Positions 44,860 to 53,700 of a DNA stretch of 64,000 bases are shown here, piece by piece. Below the pieces are notes generated by a model. That model did no database searches and was not told where the DNA came from. It was given only the letters and a program-made list of their open reading frames with translations. The stretch covers positions 62,001 through 126,000 of the forward strand of contig NZ_JAELTN010000001.1 of NCBI RefSeq assembly GCF_016428855.1, given 5' to 3'. Every line of letters begins with the position of its first letter. Position 1 is the stretch's first letter. This DNA is from Pedobacter sp. ASV28. GTDB taxonomy: Bacteria; Bacteroidota; Bacteroidia; Sphingobacteriales; Sphingobacteriaceae. The position numbers were made by a program, and so were the translations under genes.

Positions 44860-46170
44860 ATGAAGAAGATTTTTTTAATTATTGCACTGATTTCTTTGGC
44901 ATTCAACAGCTTTTCTCAAAATATTTTCAGCCTTTTTGGCAAAGCCAATACCTTTTTCGATCTTTTTGCTGCCGGAAAATTTGAGGAGGCTCATAACTAT
45001 TTCTCTGAAGAGGGAAAAGCTAGGGTAAGTACGGAAAATCTAAAGCAATTTTGGACAAATTTAGAAAGTAGACTGGGGAAAGTTACAGCTATTGATGCTT
45101 CTGGCAGCAAAGCGCAGGGCGATTATTATGCCATTACCGTGAATGGTGAATTTGAGAAAGACAAGCAGGATTTTATTTTACTATTTGACAAGAATGAAAA
45201 ATTAGTCGGTTTACATATGCCTCCAAAGGCGGCTATCTATAAAAAGCCCGTTTATGCCGATACAACTTTATACAAAGAAAAATCAACATATATTGAATTT
45301 CCCGGCCACCAACTGGCCACCATTATCACTACCCCCAAAAATGTCGCTAAATTTCCCGTGGTGGTATTGGTTCATGGCTCTGGGCCTAATGACATGGACG
45401 AAACGGTTGGCCCCAATAAGCCTTTTAAAGATATAGCCGCAGGCCTGGCCGCCAAGGGAATTGCCACCATACGTTATGTAAAGAGAACCATGGTCTACCC
45501 TAACGATTTCAGTAAATCTTTTACAGTTAAAGAGGAAACCATAGATGATGCACTTCTGGCCATCAATATGGCTAAAAAAATAGAAGGAGCAGATCCAAAA
45601 AGCATTTATTTATTGGGGCATAGCCTTGGAGGAATGTTGGCGCCAAGGTTAGCTACTTTAGCTCCAGATTTAAAAGGGATTATTTTAGCAGCCGCTCCCG
45701 CCCGCAAACTTACCGATCTTATTATCGAACAGAACGAATACATGGCTGCACAAACTAGGGACACCTCTGCAACCATGCAGCAACAGTTGAAAGAAGCCAT
45801 TTCCCAAATAGAAAAGAGCAGGTTCACCGAACTGGGAAGCATGAAACCCGACTCAGTGGTTATAGGCTTACCTGCGAGTTATTGGGTAGACCTGAATAAT
45901 TATGACCAGGTTGCCGTGGCGAAGAAGCTAAACAAGCAACGTATTTTTATTATACAAGGCGGATACGACTTTCAGGTTTCGGAAGCGGATTACAACCTAT
46001 GGCATGCCGCACTAGACAATAAAAGTAACGTTACCCTAAAGCTATACCCAGATTTAAACCATTTGCTAAGCCCACAAACAGAAAAAGGTACCATCCTTCA
46101 ATATCAGGTTCCAGCTAATGTAGATGAAGAGGTCATAACCGATATTGCCACTTGGATAAAACAGAAATAA
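44860..46170 (+). CDS. Exported alpha/beta hydrolase with DUF3887 domain
   Basis: The 436-residue protein has a signal peptide (IIALISLAFNSFSQ), an N-terminal DUF3887-type NTF2-like domain (about 25-120, FFDLFAAGKFEEAHNYFSE) and an alpha/beta hydrolase domain (about 140-436). The latter shows the oxyanion segment VLVHGSGPNDMDE, the nucleophile Ser255 in LLGHSLGGML, and probable acid and His in QGGYDFQVSE and DLNHLLSP. It is a periplasmic esterase or acyl hydrolase of unknown substrate. Its stop codon directly abuts that of the convergent gene. Confidence 0.88.
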   Translation: MKKIFLIIALISLAFNSFSQNIFSLFGKANTFFDLFAAGKFEEAHNYFSEEGKARVSTENLKQFWTNLESRLGKVTAIDASGSKAQGDYYAITVNGEFEKDKQDFILLFDKNEKLVGLHMPPKAAIYKKPVYADTTLYKEKSTYIEFPGHQLATIITTPKNVAKFPVVVLVHGSGPNDMDETVGPNKPFKDIAAGLAAKGIATIRYVKRTMVYPNDFSKSFTVKEETIDDALLAINMAKKIEGADPKSIYLLGHSLGGMLAPRLATLAPDLKGIILAAAPARKLTDLIIEQNEYMAAQTRDTSATMQQQLKEAISQIEKSRFTELGSMKPDSVVIGLPASYWVDLNNYDQVAVAKKLNKQRIFIIQGGYDFQVSEADYNLWHAALDNKSNVTLKLYPDLNHLLSPQTEKGTILQYQVPANVDEEVITDIATWIKQK

Positions 46171-46992
46171 TTAGAAAGACAGATTTTCCATCCATTGAAA
46201 CCAGTTTTTAACTTTGAAATCGTAATTTAAAGTTTGAGGCACATTACTACTATTGACCTGTTTCCATGGTAATAGTTCCCGTTTAAATTTGGCTTCTTCC
46301 ATACCCGATCTTAAGCATAGGCTTTCATAAAACTCAGCCCTGTTTGGATGATGGGGTGTTACGGCATGATAGATTTTACCGAAATTTTGTGTTTCGATAA
46401 TTTTCAGGCAAATGCCTATGCAATCTTGCAATTCGATCAGATTGATTGGAGCCAGGCCATTTGGAATATCCCTTTTTCCTGCAAAATGTCTTGCCAAATT
46501 TCTGTTCTTTCCAATCAGACCAGCAAAACGTACAATAGTAGTGCTAAAGTTTTCATGCCTCCTCAACAAATCTTCTGTGGCCAATATCGCCCGCCCTGCG
46601 TCTGTTTGAGGGTGAGGGCGCGTATTTTCGTCGACTGCAAAGTTCCCATCTTCAAAAACTCCTGTCGAACTCACAAAAACCACTTGTTGTACCTGTTGTT
46701 TTGCCGCTGCTATGACCTTCTTTATTTTGTCGGGATATTGAGATGAGCTTTCCGCTTTAGCCCTTGGCGGCACGCTGATAAAAAGAACATCGGCATTAAA
46801 GAAATCACTTGGCAAATACTCTTCTTCATTTAAGTTGATTAGATAAGGTTTAATACCTTCTGCACTCAACTTTTCTAGCTTATCTGCACTTGTTGTAGAC
46901 CCTTTAACCCCATAACTTCGCTCCAGTAAGGCTTTTGCAAATGCCAAGCCAAACCAACCGCAACCTAAAATACTGACCGTCTTTATTTCCAT
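46171..46992 (-). CDS. NAD(P)-dependent epimerase-like SDR protein
   Basis: I use the ATG at 46990-46992 (MEIKTVSILGCGWFGLAFAKALL). The Rossmann loop GCGWFGLAFA, FISVPPRAKAES, VVFVSSTGVFED and RFAGLIGKNRN are those of atypical extended SDRs of the YeeZ type, which lack the YxxxK dyad. Function is not established for this group; they bind NAD(P). About 273 residues. Convergent with the hydrolase gene with no spacer, and divergent from the DUF2911 gene. Confidence 0.8.
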   Translation of the reverse strand: MEIKTVSILGCGWFGLAFAKALLERSYGVKGSTTSADKLEKLSAEGIKPYLINLNEEEYLPSDFFNADVLFISVPPRAKAESSSQYPDKIKKVIAAAKQQVQQVVFVSSTGVFEDGNFAVDENTRPHPQTDAGRAILATEDLLRRHENFSTTIVRFAGLIGKNRNLARHFAGKRDIPNGLAPINLIELQDCIGICLKIIETQNFGKIYHAVTPHHPNRAEFYESLCLRSGMEEAKFKRELLPWKQVNSSNVPQTLNYDFKVKNWFQWMENLSF

Positions 46993-47150
46993 TTGTTTGC
47001 AAAATAACATAATTATGTCTAGCCTGAAATCATCAAAGATTTATTCTGTAATTTTAGCTCACAACTAAACCGATCCCAATTAATCGGGAAAGTTCATTAA
47101 TGCCATTGAAAAAATCATATCACACATTAACAAAACAAAAGAATAAAAAA

Positions 47151-47999
47151 ATGAAATCATCAATCAAACTCATTTTAGTACTTTTTGTACTGGTTACCTT
47201 GGGCGAAAACCTTAAGGCACAAGGCTTAAAATTACCTCAAGCAAGTACACCACAAACCATTACACAAGATTTTGGATTAGGTAAGATTACCTTAAGCTAT
47301 TCTCGTCCAAATGTAAAAGGTCGTAAAATTTTTGGCGGTTTAGAACCTTATGATAAAGTTTGGCGCACTGGAGCCAACTCTGCTACGGTCATTAAATTTA
47401 CCGATGCGGTGAAAATTGAAGGAAAAGAGCTGGCTGCTGGTGAATACGCTTTATTTACTATTCCCGGTAAAACAGAATGGACCATTATCTTCAATAAAGG
47501 TGTTAAGGAATGGGGTGCTTATACCTATAGCGAGGCCAATGATGTGCTTCGTGTAAAAGTAAAACCTACGACCTTGAAGGACAAAGTAGAAACTTTTACC
47601 ATCCAATTTGCCAACGTATATGACTCGTCTGCCCAAATGCAATTAGCATGGGAAAATACCTTGGTAAGTATAAACCTGAGCGCTGCTGTAGATGAGAGGG
47701 TAATGGCCAATATTGCCGAGGCAATGAAGGGAGAGAAAAAACCTTACTTTGAAGCCGCACAATACTATTATAGCAATGGGAAAGACCTTAAAACAGCTTT
47801 AGAATGGATGAACGAAGCTGAAAAACAAATGACCGATGCGCCTTGGGTAAAACTATGGAAAGGTCGCGTTCAGTTAAAAATGGGTGACAAAGCTGGTGCT
47901 GCAAAAACGGCAAAAGAAGGAATAGAAATTGCCACTAAGATTAAAAACGACGAATACATTCGCCTGAATACCCAGTTGTTGGAAGAAACAAAGAAATAG
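47151..47999 (+). CDS. Exported DUF2911 protein
   Basis: The ATG at 47151 gives a proper signal peptide (SIKLILVLFVLVTLGENLKAQ). The first domain is DUF2911: ITLSYSRPNVKGRKIFGGL, PYDKVWRTGANSATVI, AGEYALFTIPGKTEWTIIFNK and WGAYTY. The C-terminal 90 residues form helical repeats of TPR type (YYYSNGKDLKTALEWMNEAEKQ). DUF2911 proteins are secreted and uncharacterised. The preceding in-frame codons (MPLKKSYHTL...) are unlikely to be translated. Two intergenic repeats follow the gene. Confidence 0.87.
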   Translation: MKSSIKLILVLFVLVTLGENLKAQGLKLPQASTPQTITQDFGLGKITLSYSRPNVKGRKIFGGLEPYDKVWRTGANSATVIKFTDAVKIEGKELAAGEYALFTIPGKTEWTIIFNKGVKEWGAYTYSEANDVLRVKVKPTTLKDKVETFTIQFANVYDSSAQMQLAWENTLVSINLSAAVDERVMANIAEAMKGEKKPYFEAAQYYYSNGKDLKTALEWMNEAEKQMTDAPWVKLWKGRVQLKMGDKAGAAKTAKEGIEIATKIKNDEYIRLNTQLLEETKK

Positions 48000-48054
48000 T
48001 AGTACCTCATTACGAGGTACGAAACAATCTTAAAGCGCCATGCAACTGTCGTAG

Positions 48055-48117
48055 GATTGCTTCGTACCTTGTAACAACGAAAATAATTAGAGTCATTGCG
48101 AGCTTTGCGAAGCAATC
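48055..48117. repeat. REP-like hairpin GATTGCTTCG ... CGAAGCAATC
   Basis: Perfect 10-base arms enclose 43 bases that contain GAGTCATTGCGAG. Preceded at 48002-48020 by a small perfect hairpin (GTACCTC, ATTAC, GAGGTAC) right after the DUF2911 stop codon. Likely a REP-type intergenic element that also acts at transcript ends. Confidence 0.6.
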
Positions 48118-48157
48118 TCTTATAACGCTTTTTATCCCTGAGACTTGGAAAGTCCTT

Positions 48158-48226
48158 AAACGACGAAGCCCTGAACTTTGCCATTAAAAATCAATAACCA
48201 ACAAAAGTTAAACTCCCTAAGCCTTA
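48158..48226. repeat. Dispersed intergenic repeat, copy A
   Basis: These 69 bases (beginning AAACGACGAAGCCCTGAAC and including AACAAAAGTTAAACT) match 62738-62805 with roughly ten differences. Neither copy has an ORF. Both follow the end of a plus-strand gene. Confidence 0.65.
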
Positions 48227-48249
48227 TAAATTTTAGGTCTATTAGAACT

Positions 48250-49959
48250 TTAAACCGTGGGACTTGCTTCAACGGTTTTTTCTTTGATCAATCGCTGTAG
48301 TATACAAGCAATAATAACCACAGCCAAACAGCCCACCACATTTAACCATAAATAGGCAACAACCTCATTAAAGCCCAGAATACACACCATCAGTTCAGCT
48401 AAAATTGCGGCATAAAAAACCGCTTTACCTTTTACTTGCTTAACGTAAAAAGCGACCAGAAAAACCCCTAAAATAGTTCCATAAATAAAGGACCCCAAAA
48501 TATTTACCGCTTCTATCAGATTACCAATTTTACTGGTGTAAAGTGCCATAATGATACACGCCAAGCCCCATAAAATGGTGGCCCATCTTGAGGCACTTAC
48601 GTATTGCCCATCGTTGCCCGTTGTATTAATGAGGCGTTTGTAAATATCCACTACCGTGGTAGAGGCCAAAGAATTTAGCGCACTTGCCGTAGAACCCATG
48701 GAAGCCAAAAAGATAATGGCAATAAGCAGGCCTATCAATCCTTTTGGAAGATATTCGGTAACAAAGCTCAAAAAGATATAATTATTGTCATTGGTCGATG
48801 CCTTTTCATCATTCTTTAACATCAAGGCCTTCACGCTTTCTTTGATTTCTTTGGCCTCTTCATCTGCCTTTTTTACCGCTATACGTTGTTGATCGATCGC
48901 TATTTGGTCATTATGCGATAATGCCTCATCCAATTTTTGTACCTCTACCTTTTTTTGCTCAAAATGTTGATCATATTGCAGTTGTAGCTGCGCCAACTCT
49001 TCTTTATGCTCGCTGCTCTTTAGCTTATTAAGCTCGTAACTATTGAAAAACAATGGCGCCTTGTTATATTGATAAAAGGTAAAAACCAATACGCCGATTA
49101 GCAAAATGAGAAACTGCATGGGAATTTTGACCAAACCATTCATTAACAGGCCCAACCTACTTTGTCCAACAGAAGCTCCGGTCAAATACCTCCCCACCTG
49201 ACTTTGATCGGTGCCGAAATAAGAAAGCTGCAAGAAAAAACCGCCAATTATTCCACTCCAAACATTGTAGGGATTGGTCCAACTAAAGTCGAAATCGATG
49301 GCATTGGTGCGCCCCATTTTTCCGGCAATACTAATGGCCTTACCCAATCCCACACTTGCGGGCAATAGATGTACCACCACTACCCCAGCAGCAAAAAGCC
49401 CGCTAAAAATAATGGTCATCTGCAATAATTGTGTATATGATACCGCTTTTGTACCCCCAAATACCGTATAAAAGATCACCAATCCACCCATAAACAAGGT
49501 GGTATAAGTGGTATTGATGTTTAAGATGGTAGAAAGAATAATGGCAGGTGCGTAAATGGTAATTCCTGTAGACAATCCCCTCTGGATAAGGAACAAAAAT
49601 GCCGTTAGGGCTCTGGTCTTAAAATCGAAGCGTTGTTCAAGATATTCATATGCCGTATACACTTTCAAACGATGAAAGATGGGTACGAAGGTGATACAGA
49701 GTACAATCATGGCCAAGGGCAGACCAAAATAAAACTGTACAAAGCTCATGCCCGAAGAATAAGCCAAACCTGGAGCAGAAAGAAAAGTAATGGCACTGGC
49801 CTGTGTAGCCATTACCGAAAGGCAAACGGTATACCAGGGCATACTTTGACCACCCAACAGATAGGCATCCATGCTTTTGGTGCCCCTACTTTTGTAAACC
49901 CCATAACCCACTATGCCCAACAGGGTGAGGAGCAATACGGCCCAATCTATATTACTCAT
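48250..49959 (-). CDS. Sodium:solute symporter (SSS family)
   Basis: The 569-residue protein has 13-14 hydrophobic helices and SSS landmarks: KSMDAYLLGGQSMPWY near the N-terminus, FLSAPGLAYSSG, FGGTKAVSYTQLLQM and SYFGTDQSQVGRYLTG. Solute is unknown (sugar, amino acid or sialic acid are all possible). Between two membrane segments, about residues 305-390, lies a hydrophilic, charged coiled-coil-like insertion (LQLQYDQHFEQKKVEVQKLDE...). Its start overlaps by four bases the stop of a tiny membrane-protein gene upstream. Confidence 0.9.
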   Translation of the reverse strand: MSNIDWAVLLLTLLGIVGYGVYKSRGTKSMDAYLLGGQSMPWYTVCLSVMATQASAITFLSAPGLAYSSGMSFVQFYFGLPLAMIVLCITFVPIFHRLKVYTAYEYLEQRFDFKTRALTAFLFLIQRGLSTGITIYAPAIILSTILNINTTYTTLFMGGLVIFYTVFGGTKAVSYTQLLQMTIIFSGLFAAGVVVVHLLPASVGLGKAISIAGKMGRTNAIDFDFSWTNPYNVWSGIIGGFFLQLSYFGTDQSQVGRYLTGASVGQSRLGLLMNGLVKIPMQFLILLIGVLVFTFYQYNKAPLFFNSYELNKLKSSEHKEELAQLQLQYDQHFEQKKVEVQKLDEALSHNDQIAIDQQRIAVKKADEEAKEIKESVKALMLKNDEKASTNDNNYIFLSFVTEYLPKGLIGLLIAIIFLASMGSTASALNSLASTTVVDIYKRLINTTGNDGQYVSASRWATILWGLACIIMALYTSKIGNLIEAVNILGSFIYGTILGVFLVAFYVKQVKGKAVFYAAILAELMVCILGFNEVVAYLWLNVVGCLAVVIIACILQRLIKEKTVEASPTV

Positions 49960-50081
49960 TTAAAATAGTTGGTAAAAGCATAAAACAATACGATTAATAA
50001 GACCAGCCACAGCAGTAACAGGTAATAAAACTGTTTCCAGCTTTTCACGAAAGGGGGTAGGTCATTTTTACTTTGATTCAT
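49956..50081 (-). CDS. Tiny single-helix membrane protein coupled to the symporter
   Basis: From the ATG at 50079-50081 it encodes 41 residues: MNQSKNDLPPFVKSWKQFYY, then a single hydrophobic helix (LLLLWLVLLIVLFYAF) and TNYFK. Its last four bases overlap the symporter start (ATGA), implying translational coupling and a possible role as an accessory subunit. The longer frame to 50156 runs into the next gene and has no membrane logic. Confidence 0.7.
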   Translation of the reverse strand: MNQSKNDLPPFVKSWKQFYYLLLLWLVLLIVLFYAFTNYFK

Positions 50082-50094
50082 TTGATTTTTATGA

Positions 50095-50373
50095 TTACGA
50101 TGATGGCCTATATTTTTTGTTAGCAAAACGCTTAAAATTCGAAGTTCTTTCTCCAAAATTGATTAGCAAGCCCACCTCTAGCTTATAGGCTTCTAGATAA
50201 TTAATTGCTTGCGCAAAATGCACATCTTCTATTTGAGTTCTTGCTTTCAGCTCAACCGAAATTACACCTTCAACTAAAAAATCAACTCCGTTGCCAAGAG
50301 CACGATGTACATGCATGGCACAACGTATGATTTTAGCGGTTAGCTCTGAATATCTGTACTGTTCATTAATCAT
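50095..50373 (-). CDS. GxxExxY protein with an internal deletion
   Basis: The 92-residue frame starts SELTAKIIRCAMHVHRALGNG, as in PF13366 GxxExxY proteins, and ends with DFLVEGVISVELKA, HFAQAINYLEAYKLEVGLLINFG, also as in the family. Usual members have about 125 residues; the part between ALGNG and VDFLVEG, including the naming motif GFxExxY, is missing in frame (junction near 50280-50290). The fold is related to PD-(D/E)XK nucleases, and the deletion removes part of the core, so activity is doubtful. It lies 13 bases upstream of the tiny membrane-protein gene. Confidence 0.75.
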   Translation of the reverse strand: MINEQYRYSELTAKIIRCAMHVHRALGNGVDFLVEGVISVELKARTQIEDVHFAQAINYLEAYKLEVGLLINFGERTSNFKRFANKKYRPSS

Positions 50374-50386
50374 AGTAAATCAAAAT

Positions 50387-52804
50387 TCACAGTGACTTGG
50401 CCAACAAATTTGCAAACAAGCGATAAGCACCAGGTACACCAGCCGGTAGCTGCCTAAAGAAGGCTAACGAAGTATAAACAAACTTGCCCTTTCCGTAATC
50501 GGCAATAAGAAGCGACCCTTCATTTGGGGCTTCCCCAGTATCATTCATACTTAATACAGTTTGATATTTGGGATCTATATTTTCAGCAAAATACAGCCCT
50601 CTCTCCTGTACCCAATTCGCAAAATCTTTTTCTGTAATCTTATTCGGATAATTTAACACCGCATGTTCTGGCTTCATAAAAGTTACCTTAGCCTCTTCCT
50701 CTGTAACGCGCTTATTAACCAGGTTAAAAGGATACGGACCAAAATTCATCGATTTTAACCCATTGTTTACATTATACTGTTCTAGCAGTACACCGCCATT
50801 TTTTACATAATCCATCAACTTTTGATAAATGGCCTTGGCTTCTTCATTTACATTAAAAAACCTTACCCCCGTAACAATGGCATCATAAGCAGAAAGATCA
50901 TTTAATAAGATTTGTGAGGTATTGAGGTGGCTTACTTCATAGCCCACCTGCTGCAGGGCATTGGCCACCAAGTCTCCAGCGCCATCAAGGTAGGCAATAC
51001 GTTTTCCGCCAATCTTTAAATCGGCTACTTCTAACCTTGCCGTAGCCGTAGGGAACAAGTTGATATTGGGGATATGATCATAACGAATAGTTCTTAATCC
51101 TTTATGCGCCACTTCGGCACCAATATTCACGTCTAAGGACAATTTTGCCGAAGCTGAATTACCATCCGGTAGAATATTGAATATGGCCACTTGTCCATCT
51201 CCCTTTTGTGAGAAATTAAACGCGATTTTTGCTGGACTTGCTTTCCATCCAGCAGGCAAAACAGGTACAACTTCGCCAGCAACATTTTTGGTAAAGCTTT
51301 TTAAGCTTACCTCTATTGTCCTTGGTTGATTATTGATAAAAAGATAAGCCTGATCGCTAAGGGTGGCCGTCACTTTTGGGGCAATTACCAAAGGTTGATA
51401 TTGCTCTCCCTTGATAGGATCTGTTGATTTATAGAAAATCGGTAGGCTCATGCTAAACGTTTCTCCGTTCAATTCAAACTTTACTTTTGCGGTTAGCCCA
51501 TTCGGATTTTCAGGATACCCCACCTCTTCCTGTTTATCAATGATATAATATCCTATGGGATGTTCTTTTTTGAGGTAGTATGGCTGGGTAATATCGGCCT
51601 GTCCTGCTTTTATGGCATATTTCGCAGTTGATAGTTTATTGTCCTTCATCGGCAAAGACTGGTTTCCTATTTGGGCAACTATTTTTAGTTGGGCAAAGTT
51701 AGCCCTATAAATGGTATTGATGCTCACAGGTATAGAATCGCCAACGGCATAACTAGACTCTGGAACAATGGCTTCCACCCAAAGACCGGCACAGGCCATA
51801 ATCAGCTCCTCCAATAATTGATGGTTAAAATCTTTCTCATGAGCAGCTATTTTTTTCAGTTTTAGCAAAGCAGGCAAAGAAGCGGCAGGTTGTTTCAGCT
51901 GATAATTTGCTTGGATGTCTGCCAACAACTTTGTTATTGCCGCATTGGCTACATAAATGTTTACTCCATCAAACAACGAACTTTTTGCTGGTTCGCCCGC
52001 AGTATGGCTAAAATATTCGAAAGCTTCACCTCTTTGTAAAGCCGAGCCAAAACCCTGACTTTTATGATTGGTACGGCTAATGGCTGCAATTTCACCATAA
52101 TTCCTGCCCAAAAATGGGTTATAACCGCCCACATCTATCCTCAATTGGTCTGAAGCTGTCGTATTATTTCCCCCAAAATTATAAGTGTTCCATAAGATAC
52201 GCTTAGCCTGCCAAGCCTCAACACCTTTTTCCAACTGTTCTGGATAGCGCTTAGGGTCTGCTGCGGCTACAAAAGCCTCCCTTGCAATTATTGCCGATGC
52301 TGCATGGTGACCATGTCCAGCCCGCGAATCCTCAGGAAAACGCGTAATAATTACATCAGGTCTAAATTTCCTGATCACCCAAACGGCATCAGCTAAAATT
52401 TGTTCTTTGCCCCAAATGTTAAAAGTTTCGACCGATGTTTTAGAAAAGCCAAAATCATTGGCACGGGTAAAAAACTGCCTGGCTCCATCAACTTTTCTGG
52501 CCGCAAGCAATTCTTGGGTTCTAATCTGCCCCAAGAGTTCGGCCTGTTCGTTACCAATTAAGTTCTGCCCACCATCACCCCTGGTAAGTGATAGATAAGC
52601 TGTTTTTACATTGGCTTCTTTTGCCAAATAAGCTAGCAATCTCGTATTTTCGTCGTCGGGATGGGCAGCAATATAAAGTACGCTACCTTTTACCGAAAGA
52701 CCTGAAAGACCTTGTGCTATTTCTGCTGCATTTAGCTGTTGCATTTGCGCTTTTACAAAACATGGCAATAGCGAAACAGCAAGAAAAAATATCCTGATGT
52801 TCAT
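50387..52804 (-). CDS. Exported PIG-L family deacetylase
   Basis: The 805-residue protein has a signal peptide (FFLAVSLLPCFVKA) and a PIG-L/LmbE zinc-deacetylase domain with AAHPDDEN (46-53), LTRGDGGQNLIG, TRFPEDSRAGHGHHAAS. Long C-terminal regions follow: NEW3/Ig-like domains (about 400-570) and a glutamine-amidotransferase-like Rossmann domain (AYLDGAGDLVANAL, YDAIVTGVRFFN). It probably removes acyl groups from amino sugars in glycan turnover at the cell envelope. Architecture and length are usual for Bacteroidota homologues. Single gene. Confidence 0.9.
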   Translation of the reverse strand: MNIRIFFLAVSLLPCFVKAQMQQLNAAEIAQGLSGLSVKGSVLYIAAHPDDENTRLLAYLAKEANVKTAYLSLTRGDGGQNLIGNEQAELLGQIRTQELLAARKVDGARQFFTRANDFGFSKTSVETFNIWGKEQILADAVWVIRKFRPDVIITRFPEDSRAGHGHHAASAIIAREAFVAAADPKRYPEQLEKGVEAWQAKRILWNTYNFGGNNTTASDQLRIDVGGYNPFLGRNYGEIAAISRTNHKSQGFGSALQRGEAFEYFSHTAGEPAKSSLFDGVNIYVANAAITKLLADIQANYQLKQPAASLPALLKLKKIAAHEKDFNHQLLEELIMACAGLWVEAIVPESSYAVGDSIPVSINTIYRANFAQLKIVAQIGNQSLPMKDNKLSTAKYAIKAGQADITQPYYLKKEHPIGYYIIDKQEEVGYPENPNGLTAKVKFELNGETFSMSLPIFYKSTDPIKGEQYQPLVIAPKVTATLSDQAYLFINNQPRTIEVSLKSFTKNVAGEVVPVLPAGWKASPAKIAFNFSQKGDGQVAIFNILPDGNSASAKLSLDVNIGAEVAHKGLRTIRYDHIPNINLFPTATARLEVADLKIGGKRIAYLDGAGDLVANALQQVGYEVSHLNTSQILLNDLSAYDAIVTGVRFFNVNEEAKAIYQKLMDYVKNGGVLLEQYNVNNGLKSMNFGPYPFNLVNKRVTEEEAKVTFMKPEHAVLNYPNKITEKDFANWVQERGLYFAENIDPKYQTVLSMNDTGEAPNEGSLLIADYGKGKFVYTSLAFFRQLPAGVPGAYRLFANLLAKSL

Positions 52805-52913
52805 TATGTATTAGGTTGTAGGGCTAAAATAGTTAAATTTTACCAAAGCGTTTGGAAATGGAACGTTGTTTGCGTAACAATTTACTGAACACACAAAACT
52901 TAATTATATACTG

Positions 52914-53513
52914 ATGAAAAATTTCTTTTTGGCCTGCTTCATGATCCTTGGTTTAGCCTCTTGTGGCATAAACAAACAGGCACAACAAATCAAAGCATTG
53001 GAAAAATGCGATTATCGCTTAACCGATGCGACCAATATTACCATTGCGGGTACCGATGTAAGAAAACTGATGGAAGGAAAATCGGTAAATACAATGAGTA
53101 TTCCCGGTATTGCCTTGGGCTTATTGAGAAAGGATATCCCCCTACGGGCTAAATTAAATCTCGAAATCAGCAATCCATCCAACGCTTTAGCTGCCATCAA
53201 CAATTTTGACTATATCGTTTTGATCAATAAGCAAGAGATTTTCAGCGGATCAGTTGATCAGAGTGTGACTATTGGCGCAGGGCAAACCACCCAAGTACCC
53301 GTACAAGTAAACGCGAACATTTATCAGTTCTTAACCGACAGCAAAATGTTGGATGATATAGGCGCTTTTATTAGTGGGGCTACCAACGGCAATGAAAAAA
53401 AAGGATTGGTTACCCTGAAGATACGCCCATCCATTAAAGTAGCAGGAGGATTGATCAAATACCCTGGCTACATCACCATAGATAAAGAAGTGAGCAGCAA
53501 AATTTTGCTGTAG
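52914..53513 (+). CDS. LEA14-like lipoprotein
   Basis: The 199-residue product has a lipoprotein signal (FFLACFMILGLASC) and a beta-sandwich domain with RAKLNLEISNPSNALAAINNFDYIVLINKQEIFSG, the pattern of LEA type-2 (LEA14/WHy) domains, followed by VPVQVNAN-YQFL. Such lipoproteins are common and uncharacterised in Bacteroidota. The gene is divergent from the PIG-L gene and ends 187 bases before the next gene's start, with a structured leader between. Confidence 0.8.
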   Translation: MKNFFLACFMILGLASCGINKQAQQIKALEKCDYRLTDATNITIAGTDVRKLMEGKSVNTMSIPGIALGLLRKDIPLRAKLNLEISNPSNALAAINNFDYIVLINKQEIFSGSVDQSVTIGAGQTTQVPVQVNANIYQFLTDSKMLDDIGAFISGATNGNEKKGLVTLKIRPSIKVAGGLIKYPGYITIDKEVSSKILL

Positions 53514-53555
53514 TATAGTGAAAAATGTATAAAAAACAAATCTAATATTTAAATA

Positions 53556-53571
53556 TACGAAATATTTCGTA
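53556..53571 (+). promoter_or_regulatory. 16-bp perfect palindrome TACGAAATATTTCGTA
   Basis: The palindrome overlaps TAGTTTAG (53570-53577), a -7-like box, upstream of the outer-membrane beta-barrel gene. It looks like an operator; the TACnnAATATTnnGTA shape recalls BlaI/CopY-family sites, which is a guess. No regulator gene is adjacent. Confidence 0.55.
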
Positions 53572-53598
53572 GTTTAGCAAACACAAGATAAAACTATT

Positions 53599-53675
53599 GG
53601 GATAGCACTAAAAAACAAAAACTATTGTTTTAGTTTAAACTAATTTATTAGTTTTAAGCAACATTATGCTATCCC
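53599..53675 (+). other. Structured 5' leader of the outer-membrane gene
   Basis: Arms GGGATAGCA (53599-53607) and TGCTATCCC (53667-53675) are perfect complements. They enclose further palindromes, of which AAACTAAT-TT-ATTAGTTT (53637-53654) is perfect and shares its ACTAAT/ATTAGT core with the site at 4767. It ends 25 bases before the ATG. It may be an RNA leader structure or a cluster of protein-binding sites. Confidence 0.5.
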
Positions 53676-53700
53676 TTGCGTCTTTGAAGAAAACTAAACC

